DNA of 64,000 bases. It comes from Heterotrichella gracilis (taxonomy: Eukaryota > Sar > Xanthophyceae > Tribonematales > Xanthonemataceae). The translations under genes and the position numbers were made by a program. The stretch is from assembly GCA_032358255.1 (NCBI GenBank), contig JAULBX010028935.1, positions 124,001 through 188,000 on the forward strand. Direction: 5' to 3'. A model generated the notes under the pieces. That model ran no database searches, had not been told where the DNA came from, and saw nothing but the letters and a program-made list of their open reading frames with translations. How positions within the stretch are numbered: the stretch's first letter is position 1; each line of letters begins with the position of its first letter. Shown piece by piece: positions 11,291-20,500 of the stretch.

Positions 11291-14200
11291 TCAATCCCAC
11301 ACCCCGCCAGGCTTTGGATGCACCCACGTCCAGTGGTTGACCATCACCCCTCCCGGTCTTTCTTCCATTGTGGTGAAGTCCCCCTTGGGCAGCCCCTCCA
11401 CCCGCACGCTCACCACGTGGCACCTGTACTCTGAAACCAGCCCCGGGTAGGAGGGGGAGGGGCGCCGATCCAACCGCACCCTGTAGGAGCCATGGTCAAT
11501 GTCCACCTGCAGCATGTGCCACAAAACTCAGAAGAATTTTGATAAAACTAAAATGTTTATAAAAACAATAATTCTTTTTAACATTGACGGCGTTTATGGC
11601 TTCAAATAGCCAGGAGTTTTCTTTAAACTCATACGTGCAATACTGGTGCAAGAACAATACTTTTTGACAATGTGTTTTACGAGAATTGCACCCGCAAACA
11701 AAACCAAGGCGCTGCCGCTCCCGCTCCAGATTCCAAGCTCTCGCTCATGGCCCTGCTTCCTGTCCCCCTCCCACACATTCCCACCTCTCAGCTTTCCACT
11801 CAGGCCCGCAGGGTCGAACCCTTGCCCCCTCTCCCCAAAGCAAGGGCTTGCATGGCAGAGAATGAAACCACCAATCGAGCACCCCCACCCCCCACCCATA
11901 CCTGTGCCTCCACGGCCCCCACCCCCCACCCCCACCCGTACCTGTGCCTCCCCTGCCCCCCACCCCCGCCCCATACATGTACCTGCGCCTTTCCTGCCCC
12001 CCAATCCCCACCCCTCCCACCCTTACCTGCGCCTCCCCTGGCCCCAGCACCGACCCCAGCTCCTCCCTCACCGCCCTCCCCACCGCCCTCTCCCACTCCT
12101 CTCCCCCCTTGAGCTTCTCACTCAGCGGCAGGCCACGCACCCGCTCCACCCCACTGGGCAGAACCTGCGTGGACTCCATGAGCACCTGGGATTGGAATCA
12201 ACATTTGGGATTATGCCTTGGGGATTGAAAATTCGGTTCTAACAGAGACTGGGGGTTGAGGATCGGTGCTTAGGCCCTGCCTGCTGCCCCCCTCCCATGC
12301 CTCCCCCCCCTTGAGCTTCTCACTCAGCGGCAGGCCACGCACCCGCTCCATCCCACTGGGCAGAACCTGCTTGGACTCCATGAGCACCTGGGGATAGGGA
12401 TTGCAATTTTTTGGGATTTGGGGATTGCCACTCGATATCCGAGGGTTGGGAACCCTTGCCTCCAAGAGCACCTGTGATCAAAATAGAACCATGTATTGTG
12501 GATTTGGGATTATTTCAGAATTGGGGTCCATGCTAAATTTGAACCCCGACATTTGGACCCTCAGCGCAAACCTGTCCCCTTCTGTTGCGCATGAACAGGT
12601 TGCGCACCTTCCCCCCGACCCTAAAGTCAGTTCAGCCTATACCCTAACAACCGGCATTTTGAACCCTAAACCCTAAATAGTTGAGCCCTCAGTGCCCACC
12701 TGTCCCCTGTTGCTGCGAATAAGTAGGTTGAGCACCTCCACCCTAACCTCAAAAGTCAGTAGGGCTTGAAACCTAGATCTTGAACCCTAAACACTTGCAC
12801 TCTCAGTGCCCACCTGCCCTCTATTGTTGCGAATAAGTAGGTTGAGCACTTCCACCCTCCGCACCACCTCCCCCCCGCTGGCTTCAATCACACTCTCCCC
12901 CAGGGCCACCTGTGTATAGGGGAAGCTTTGTAATGGCAGCTTGTGACCTGCTTAGCACATGGTAAGCACATGCTCAGCACATGCTTAGCACATGGTTAGC
13001 ACATGGTAATGCCATTCCCTGCAATAGCATAATTTGTCATGGCGTTCCAATGGAGCGCACAGCCAGTCACAGCACCAGTGATACCCCAGCAGGGCATTGT
13101 GGGTTACTCCCAAGCATAAACCGCAGGAGATGCAAGCGCACCTCTTCAAACCCTAAAGCCTAAACCCTAAACCCTAAACAGGTCCGATAGCCTCATGGAA
13201 GCTGTGCACCCTAAACCCTCAAGAGCGCACCTCCCCAAATCCAAACCCTTACACAGCGCACATCCTCTGACCCTAAACCAGGGCACCTTCTCAACCCTAA
13301 ATCCCGAACCCTGAACCACGTACCTCCTCAAACCCTAAACCCTAAACCCTACATAGCGCACCTCTTCGAACAGATTTGGCAGGCCCTTGGCAGCTGAGCC
13401 ATCAAGGGGGGCGGTGTCAAAGCCCTGGCGCTCCTGGGGAGGAAAAACACGGATATTCTTGAGAAAACAAGATATTATTATGCTTGTTGCTGCTGCGGTG
13501 GCCTTGAGCATGAACAGCTTTCTATCGTTCTTCTCCTGCCGATCCCCTCCAACTTGCAGCATCAAAGGCCTGTGTGTGCCAATGAATCAGCCTGCCAGCT
13601 TGCAGGGTTCAGGACTTTCGCTGGTGCCAGACCTCCCAAACCCTACATCCCGTGTCCAAAACCCTAAACCCCACGTCCTGCACCTCACCAGCCACGCCTG
13701 CAGGTCCTGCCAGCTGGTATTGCAGAACACCCCAAAACCTTACACCCGGATCCTCAACCCTACCTTCAAGGTCCTAAACCCTAAACCCACGCCCTGCACC
13801 TCACCAGCCACGCCTGCAGGTCCTGCCACCTGGCACCGCTGAACACCTGTGCTGATGGGGTGGTGGAGGATGCCATGCACACGCTGGTGGCTCTCCGTGA
13901 AGGGGTGAAGACGTGCCAGCAACCTGTGGAAAAGGGGGTAATTTGACACTTGTAACAGGGTAGGTTGCTGTGTACACCTTGGCAGGCGGTGGTGGTGGTG
14001 GTTTTGGTGGTGGCACTGGTGTATCACGAGTGGCGGGTACTTACCAATAGAGTGGTGGATGTTGTAGGCAGCAGTTCAAAGCGTTCTAGCTCGAGCTATA
14101 TGCATGCAAATGCATGCATGTGGAGTACAGCATGACAGCTATCTGTGCGTGGCAGCTCATAACTATATAGTTTATTGTGCGTATTGTAGGCTAAAACCCA

Positions 14201-17200
14201 CCCGAGAAGGCAGGTGGGGCGCGGGAGGATCGCACGAGGGAGGGTGGGTGGAGCACAAGCCGACTGACCCTCGGAGTGCCTCTAAAAGCGTGTACCACAC
14301 GCAACATCTACAGGCACTCCACAAAATGCTGTTCTTTGCAAACTATTCTGGTTAAACGTCTGGTTAGGCTCTAGCTGCGCAGTCCGAGTTTTGGTTGTTC
14401 TACACAGATATGTGGCATGGGCTGGCATCTGCGAGGCCCGCGTGGTTATTGGAACTGTGACTGGTATTATGGAGGGGTGAATTCGTTTATTAGACGCAGC
14501 AAGTGGGAGTAGATAGAGCACCCTTCGCATGTCCACTTCCTGGAACAACTTCCAAAGGGACGGCCAAGCTGTAGGGTAACGCATAGGGTTTGTGGGTGAC
14601 GAACACCATGCAGGCGCTGCAGGGGAAGTAGAAGGAAGAGACTGTGGGCAGTTTGCCTTCTGTCAAACTGGATCCTGTTCTTTTATTTGAGGCTGTTATC
14701 GACTTCCACGGAAGTCATATTTGTAGCAAGTTACTGGACTTGTGTGCTATAAACAGTCACAATGCGGGGCTGGCTGGTTTACCCAGCTTATCACTCGTGT
14801 TTAGCCAAGGCTTTAACCTGGATTAGCCACAATTTAGCCACCAGGACAGTAAATTATGGGCTTTGGCTGCAAACTTACTGTACGTAGCCAGCGTTTAGCC
14901 AGCGGGTTAGCCAGCATTCAGCCAGTACTGGCCACTCTTGCTGCCCTGCGGCAGCAGATGGGTGCACAAGCAGCCTGACAGGAAAACATAGATTCCCAGC
15001 CTTGTAATCTTTCATACGGCAGCACCTATTGGGGAGTTGTGGGCCAGCCTGACATTGTGAACTGCAAATATATTTGGGTACTAGAGATGTCGCTGCTGTA
15101 CAAAATCGCTGCATACTCTACTCTGAAGTTTTCGATTTGGTACTGGGTAGTACTCGGTTAAAAACATTTGTCTTAATAAATGTTTTTAACCGAGTGTTAC
15201 CTACTCCCTAAATCTACCAAAAACCACCAAACAAAACAACACTGTGTCTACAAGAAACAGGCCAAAACGAATCGCTCTCGCCAGAGCTTGCAAAACAGGT
15301 GCATTTTTCCGCTTTGAAGCGGAAAAATGAACATGTTTTTAAACAATTGTCTGCAGTCTGATGCGCTAGTTGCTGGTGCCGGAAACCTTGAGATCCCAGC
15401 AAAAGTGTGCCATGTGCACCCAATGCTATATTGCACCTCGATGATACCGCCGCACATGCCTGTCTCCTTCTCCATTTTCCTGTCATTGGCTGTTCAGGAC
15501 CCTGGCAACGTCACCATCTGGTTGGTTAGAAAACTATGGGGAAGTTGTACAACCTTGAAAGACCGCCTCGTTATGATTACAAGGCCCTTCATGACGTGGC
15601 ACCTTCCACTCACGAGGTGCGCCGTTTCTTGGGTGATGGCGTCTGCGGCCCTGGTGGACGCTCATCCGCCAAGTGGGGCTGGCACAGCAAACACACAGCA
15701 CCCATCAGCGCGCAAGCATACCTGCAACCACCGCCATCATCACATGCACGCCATTAACAAGCCACCACTTCAGTCAAATGGACAGAGCGCAAGCAAGTGC
15801 TGATGATGATCCATGCCGCACTAAATAGCTCTGTGCTGCTTTGCATTAGCTACACACCAAGTCCCCAGGGGCCCTGCAGTGTGAATCTGCATTATAAACC
15901 CTTGAAGCCCTATATGCCTACTATCCACACCAATCATGGTCATATACCCCCCTGCATGCTCTAAACCCCAACCACTCCCTCCATGCCCACCCCCCTCACC
16001 TGAAGATGGTGTTATACACCCCCTGGGTGCTCTGAAGCAGCAGCCTGTTGCGCTGACGGGCCAGCTGCAGCGCGCAATCCCCAGTCCCCGTTTGCGTCCC
16101 TGGGATCCCCTGGGGCCTGAGATCCCCGCCCCCCAAATGCGCCCCTGCCGGCCCCTCCACCCCGGCCTCCCCACCCCCCGCATCCACCCTTGCTGTCCCC
16201 TCCCCTTTCACCTCCAGCATCTCCCTCAGCTGCATGTCCATGAGCTCAGTCATGCGCTGCTGGTAGTCAGGGGCGCACACAAATTGCGCCCCGCTGCCCC
16301 CTGTGGCCTGCAACCAATGGGTAACACTGATCATAAATGATCACAGCTGATCAAAACTGATCACTATTGGTCAGTGGTAGTTAGGGGCGCACTCAAACCG
16401 CGCCCCACTGCCACCTGTGGCCTGCAACCAGCAAGCACCACTACTTGGGAAGTGTTTTTCGACCCAACTGGATCATTTCAATGCACCAGGTTTCCATGTC
16501 TGGGTAAACGAGCACAGAAACACCCCTCAGGGGGTTTGAGAGCGCCTTTCCAGCACTTGGCAATGCAATATATCACACACCCCTCACACAATCCTAGTAA
16601 ACCCTACCCAAGACATGACATCCATGTCTGCTCTCATACCCTCGGTACCCCACAACAACACACCCTGCACCCTAAACATTAAACCCTACCATTGGCTCCA
16701 CCGGGTCTCCCATGTCTGCGCCCAGTACCCTCAATGCATGGCACTCCCCAATAAACCCTGGACCCTAAAAATAAAACCCTACCGATGGCACCACCAGGGT
16801 CTCCATGTCTGCACCCAGTACCCGCAGCGCGTGGTAGCAGGCCTTGCGATCCCATGCCTTGGCCCCGCCCCGCCCCGTGCCGGCGATGTTGCGCGCTACT
16901 GCGTCGTGCATTTGGGCCAGGAACACAATCAAGCGCTGCACCTGCGGAGGGACCCTGTGCAGGGGGCAAGGGGTTGTATGGGGTGCGCGTGATTGAAAGG
17001 GAGGACCCCATCCCCAGCTGGCCCAAATTGCATCAATGCTCATGCTCACAAGGGAGGTAAAAGCGCTTAAAAATGCAAAGTGAGGGTATGCAATAGAAAC
17101 CCTGTCAGGTAAACCAAAGCACCGTTGAGAGCCCATCCACTTTGTATCGCTGGTGGCAAAGGCTGACAAACAAGGAGCAGCCCAAACAGCATATATGGTG

Positions 17201-17590
17201 ACAGAACCCCCACAAAACCCTAAGTTGCAAGCCCTGGCGCCAGCCCCGCCCACCTGTCATCACTGGTGGCAAAGGCCTCGAGCCATATCGCATAGATTTT
17301 GATTAAACCCTACAAAAACCCTAAAGTGCAAGCCCTGGCGCCAGCCCCACCCAGCTGGCATCGCTGGTGGCAAAAGCCTCGAACCACCCAAGCCAGCTCA
17401 AATTGCATGGATGCTAATATGCTAATAAAACCCTACAAAGACCTTAAATTGCAAGCCCTGGCGCCAGCCCCACCCACCAGGCATCACTGGTGGCAAAGGC
17501 CTCGAACCATGCCGCCATCTGCTCGTACGGCACACCAGGCTGCAGACCCAGCAAGGGGTTGCGCACGCTGCCGGCTGCCGCTCCGCCACC
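11291..17590 (-). CDS. Nudix-like domain protein, C-terminal coding portion (5' boundary unresolved)
   Basis: Minus-strand exons, from 5' to 3': about 17464-17590, 16783-16941, 16000-16307, about 13829-13923 (or 13805-13846), 13362-13433, 12814-12909, 12027-12185, 11291-11506 with stop. The last four join in phase 0. The exon at 12027-12185 holds a Nudix-box-like stretch: LPLSEKLKGGEEW, then GRAVREELGSVLG (compare GX5EX7REUXEEXGU; the first Gly position is not standard). It is followed by YPGLVSEYRCH and VEGLPKGDF. I recognise the pattern of a plant protein family with such a C-terminus but cannot name it. Upstream exons encode helical segments (MAAWFEAFATSDAW; VFLAQMHDAVARNIA; MTELMDMQLREML). 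Exon 16000-16307 ends in phase 2, which fits the acceptor at 13923 reading RLLARLHPFTESHQRV; but the natural-looking RWQDLQAWL just downstream is in another frame, so that exon is uncertain. It may be one gene with the upstream coiled coil. Confidence 0.5.
11885..12027 (-). repeat. Tandem copies of an exon end plus 5' splice site
   Basis: Read on the minus strand, the exon end GGCGCAG|GTAAGG at 12027 is followed by three further copies of G(A/C)GGCGCAG or GAGGCACAG with GTACATG, GTACGGG and GTATGGG, at about 11973, 11941 and 11901. Each is separated by G-rich spacers, so four potential donors lie in a row. Confidence 0.75.
12300..12475 (-). repeat. Copies of the Nudix-box exon start in the upstream intron
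   Basis: The segment 12312-12396 repeats the exon start (12104-12190 on the plus strand) almost base for base, encoding VLMESKQVLPSGMERVRGLP and SEKLKGGE. A shorter fragment with the acceptor-side motif lies at 12455-12475. Confidence 0.85.
12560..12760 (-). repeat. Two copies of an exon end encoding VLNLLIRNNRGQ, with donor
   Basis: Copies at about 12566-12620 and 12694-12750 match the true exon end at 12810-12860. They keep the GTGGGCAC donor (the farther one is altered) and are spaced about 115-130 bp apart. Each is next to ACCCTAAA motifs. Confidence 0.8.
12951..13010 (+). repeat. Short tandem repeat of TTAGCACATGG
   Basis: Five or so degenerate copies of (T/C)TAGCACATG(G/C) with an 11-13 bp period, in an intron of the minus-strand gene. 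Confidence 0.75.
13130..13361 (-). repeat. Array of CCCTAAA clusters alternating with a copied exon-end donor
   Basis: On the plus strand, GCGCACCTC(T/C)TC and AAACCCTAAACCCTAAA alternate about every 55-65 bp at 13136, 13205, 13255, 13318 and 13355. The last is the true exon end (13362) and its donor. On the transcript each unit reads donor-like GTGCGC followed by TTTAGGG. Confidence 0.7.
13670..13735 (-). repeat. Copy of the exon encoding WQDLQAWL
   Basis: CTCACCAGCCACGCCTGCAGGTCCTGCCA at 13683-13713 repeats 13800-13830. Both are preceded on the plus strand by AACCCTAAACCC. Spacing is about 117 bp. Confidence 0.8.
15145..15206. repeat. Hairpin C: 18-bp perfect inverted repeat, 8-nt loop
   Basis: Arms 15152-15169 and 15178-15195 (ACTCGGTTAAAAACATTT and its complement) flank an 8-nt loop. 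Weaker pairing continues outward (GGGTAGT / GTTACCTACTCCC). Confidence 0.85.
15302..15329. repeat. Hairpin D: 13-bp perfect inverted repeat, 2-nt loop
   Basis: CATTTTTCCGCTT at 15302-15314 pairs exactly with 15317-15329. It lies about 200 bp upstream of the small + strand frame starting at 15536. Confidence 0.85.
15536..15757 (+). CDS. Possible small protein, 73 codons, unrecognised
   Basis: An open frame on the strand opposite the Nudix-like gene, within what would be its large intron. It begins MGKLYNLERPPRYDYKALHD and has a balanced, non-repetitive composition up to about residue 50 (RSSAKWGWHSKH), after which it becomes low-complexity. That makes a first exon with an unspliced tail possible. 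No domain is recognised. It could be a short nested gene, one exon of a longer gene, or chance. Confidence 0.3.
   Translation: MGKLYNLERPPRYDYKALHDVAPSTHEVRRFLGDGVCGPGGRSSAKWGWHSKHTAPISAQAYLQPPPSSHARH
16380..16440 (-). repeat. Copy of the start of exon 16000-16307, with its 3' splice site
   Basis: TGGTAGTTAGGGGCGCACTCAAA and CTGTGGCCTGCAACCA at 16375-16432 repeat 16261-16316 with about 113 bp spacing, keeping the acceptor AG. Between them lie several TGATCA words. Confidence 0.85.
16600..16745 (-). repeat. Two copies of the end of exon 16783-16941, with donor
   Basis: Copies at about 16688-16740 and 16612-16645 repeat the plus-strand pattern ACCnnTGGCnCCACC...GGTCTCCATGTCTGC.CCCAGTACCC. Each is next to AAACCCTAC or CCCTAAA, and the spacing is about 95 bp for the closer copy. 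Confidence 0.8.
17130..17410 (-). repeat. Tandem copies of an exon end encoding EAFATSD, with donor
   Basis: Copies at about 17140-17160 (short), 17225-17290 and 17330-17400 repeat the true exon end at 17450-17520. The two long copies share GCAAGCCCTGGCGCCAGCCC and each begins with a CCCTAAA-type cluster. The period is about 105-125 bp. Confidence 0.85.
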
Positions 17591-17596
17591 CGCGCC

Positions 17597-20500
17597 TTAA
17601 GCATAGTCCTGCTTGAGGGTTAAGAGTTTTAACATCTGGGGCTGACATGCTGGCTGCTGTGAACAAATTAGCAAAGCACGATTCTTCGTTCAACTAAGGA
17701 CTTGGATTAATTTCCTACTCCAATTCGATGCACATCATCAACCTCTCAATGAATCAATTGATAAATTAGCCTGCAATAGAATAGTTACTACCTGGGTGGC
17801 CTGGTGTACCGCTGCCTCCAAGTGCCCATTGTGCTCCTGCTCCCCCATAGGGCCCGCTGCCACAGCACTGAGTGCCTGTACCTGCGCCTGCAGGGCCAGC
17901 ACCTCTTCACGCCTGGCTGCAGATTGCTGCTCAAGCTCCTGCACGCGCTCCTTGGAAGCCGCATGAACACTCCGCATTGCATCCAGCAAGGACCGCACCT
18001 CCGCTGCCCCTTCACGCATCAAAGCCACTTGCTTCTGGTGGGCTGCGTCGGAGCCAGCTTTGGCGTGGTGCGCAGCAGTTAGCTCGCACTGCAGCTCATG
18101 TACCCTCTGAAGCATGCCTGCACGCTGCTGCTCCAGCGCATGCACACGCTCGTTGGAAGCTGCGTGGCCGCTCTGCGCGTCATCCAACAAACACCGCAGC
18201 TGCAAGACTCCCTGAAGCATGGCTGCACGTTTCTGCTCCAGAGCCTGCACATTCCCTGGGATGGGCCTCTCCCCACGCCGCCGCAGATCAGCCTGTATGC
18301 CCCAAAACCGCTCACGCCTGGCTGCATACTGCTGCCTGAGCGTCTGCAAGGCCTCCTGGGGGGTCGCGTGACCGCTCTGCAGTGCATCCAGCTGCGTCTG
18401 CAGCTCCAGCAGCTCCTGAAGCCTGGCTGCAGATTGCTGCTCAAGCTCCTGCACGCATGTCCTGGAGGCTGAACCACCACCCTGTATTGCATCCAGCTGA
18501 GACTGCGGGTCCTGTGTGCGCGAACGCATGGCTGCAGGTTGCTGCTCAAGTGCCTGCACACGCTCCTTTGCAGCTGCACGCGCAGTCAGAGACGCACCCA
18601 GCTCAGACCGCAGCTTCAATTGCCATTGCACCAGGGCAGCGCGCTGAGACTTCAGGTCCTGGAGCCCCGCAAGCCTGGCTGCCGCTTCCTGCTCCAGCGC
18701 CTGCACACGCTCCCTGGCGGCTGCATGCGCATCCCGCAAGGCATCCCGCTCAGTTTGCAGCGCCTGCGACCGGGCACGCATGGCTGCAGATTGCTGCTCC
18801 AGCGCCTGTACGCGCTCCTTGGAGGCTGCATGCGCACCCCGCGAGTCACCCAGCTGCGTCTGCAGGTCCTGTACCCTCTCATTCATGGCTGCAGATTGCT
18901 GCTCAAGCTCCTGCACGCGCTGCGTGGAGGCTGCATGGGCGCCACGCGACTCGTCCAGCGAACACCGCACCTGTAATACTCCCTCAAGCATGGCTGCACG
19001 TTGCTGCTCCAGCGCATGCACACTCTCCGGAATCGGCGCGTCCCCACGCCGCTGCAGATCAGCCTGTATGACCCCAAACCTCACGCGCCAGGCTGCAGTT
19101 TGCTGCCTGAGCGCCTGCAAGGCCTCCTGGGTGGTTGCGGAACCCCGCGGCCAGGCATCCAGCTGATACTGCAGCTCCTGCAGCTCCTGGAGCCTGGCGG
19201 CAGATTGCTGCTCGAGCGCCTCCAGTTGCTGCTTGGAAGTTGCCTGACCACTCCACATGTTCCCCATGTGACCACTCGCATGTGCACTCAGCTGAGGTTG
19301 CTGCTGCTGAGGCCCCGCAAGCCTGGCTGCAGATTGCTGCTCAAGCTCCTGCACGCGCTTTTGGGAGGCTGCGTGGGCACTCTGCGACGCATCCAGCTGA
19401 GACTGCAGCACCTGCACCTCTGCAAGCCTGGCTGCAGATTGCTGCTCAAGCTCCTGCATGCGCTTTTTGGAGGCTGCATGCTCGCCCTGTGACGCATCCA
19501 GCAGGGACCGCAGCTGCGCTGAATCCTGCAGAACGACTGCACGTTGCTGCACCAGCACCCGCACATAGTTCTTGGAAGCTGCACGCACGCCCCGCGACGC
19601 TTCTAGCTGCGCCTTCAGCGCCTGTATCTGTGCAAGATAGGAGGAAGCGCCCTCCTGCTGGGCAGCGTCAGAGCCGTCCTGTGCATCCTGTGAGGCCTGC
19701 AGCTGCGCCCCCGGGCCCTGCACTGCCTCCAGCCTGGCTGCGATTTGTTCCTCCATCTCCTGCAGGGCCTCCTCTGCAGCGTTCCGAGCACTGCGCGATG
19801 CATCCGGCTGAGACTGCAGGTCCTGTACCTTATGTACATGCTGAGCATGACCAGAGCCGTCCTGTGTATCCTGTGAGGCCTGCAGCTGCACCTCCAGGCC
19901 CTCCACTGCCTCCAGCCTGGCTGCAGACTGTTCCTCCATCTCCTCCAGCTGCAACGCCCCCTCAGCAGCTGCCTCAGCACTGCGTGATGCATCCGGCTGA
20001 GACTGCAGGCCCTGTACCTGCTGAGCGTTGTCAGAGCCATCCTGTGCAGCCTCCAGGCTCTGCGCTGGCTCCAGCCTGGCTGCAGATTGCTGCTCAATCC
20101 CCTGAACCTGGTCCTTGGAAGCCTGATCGGAACCGCGCGCCGCTTCCAGCGGCCCCTGCAGGCCCGGTACCTCCTCGAACCCGGATGCAGATTGTTGCTC
20201 AAGCTGAGACTGCAGGGTCCCGCCCACTGCGCGCAGGCCTGTGGCTTCCTGCTGGGCGCGCTGTAGCTCCTTGGCCCCACCTACGGAAATTAGGGTGTAG
20301 GGTGTAGGGTTTGGGGTTTGGGACGCGCTCCAGGACCCAGGCCCCACCTAGAGGATGTACAGTTTGTGGTTCAGGCTGCTGGTTCTGTTCAGGGGTCTGG
20401 GTCCCACTTACAACGGATGGCGCTTATGCATGCAGCAACCCACACATCACGTTTTGCGCACACCACATCCAGCAACCCGTAAGGAATGAACCTCCAGGAC

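Noticed and set aside
16765-17253. 162-codon minus-strand open frame taken as one exon
   Set aside because: Only 16783-16941 fits splice sites and phase; the rest is intron with exon copies.
18382-19071. 229-codon plus-strand open frame, and similar ones at 17872 and 19001
   Set aside because: Same reason: the periodic codons of the minus-strand coiled coil leave several antisense frames open.
19135-20307. 390-codon open frame on the plus strand
   Set aside because: Antisense shadow of the coiled-coil exon; its Pro/Ala-rich repeats mirror the QELEQQSAA repeats on the other strand.
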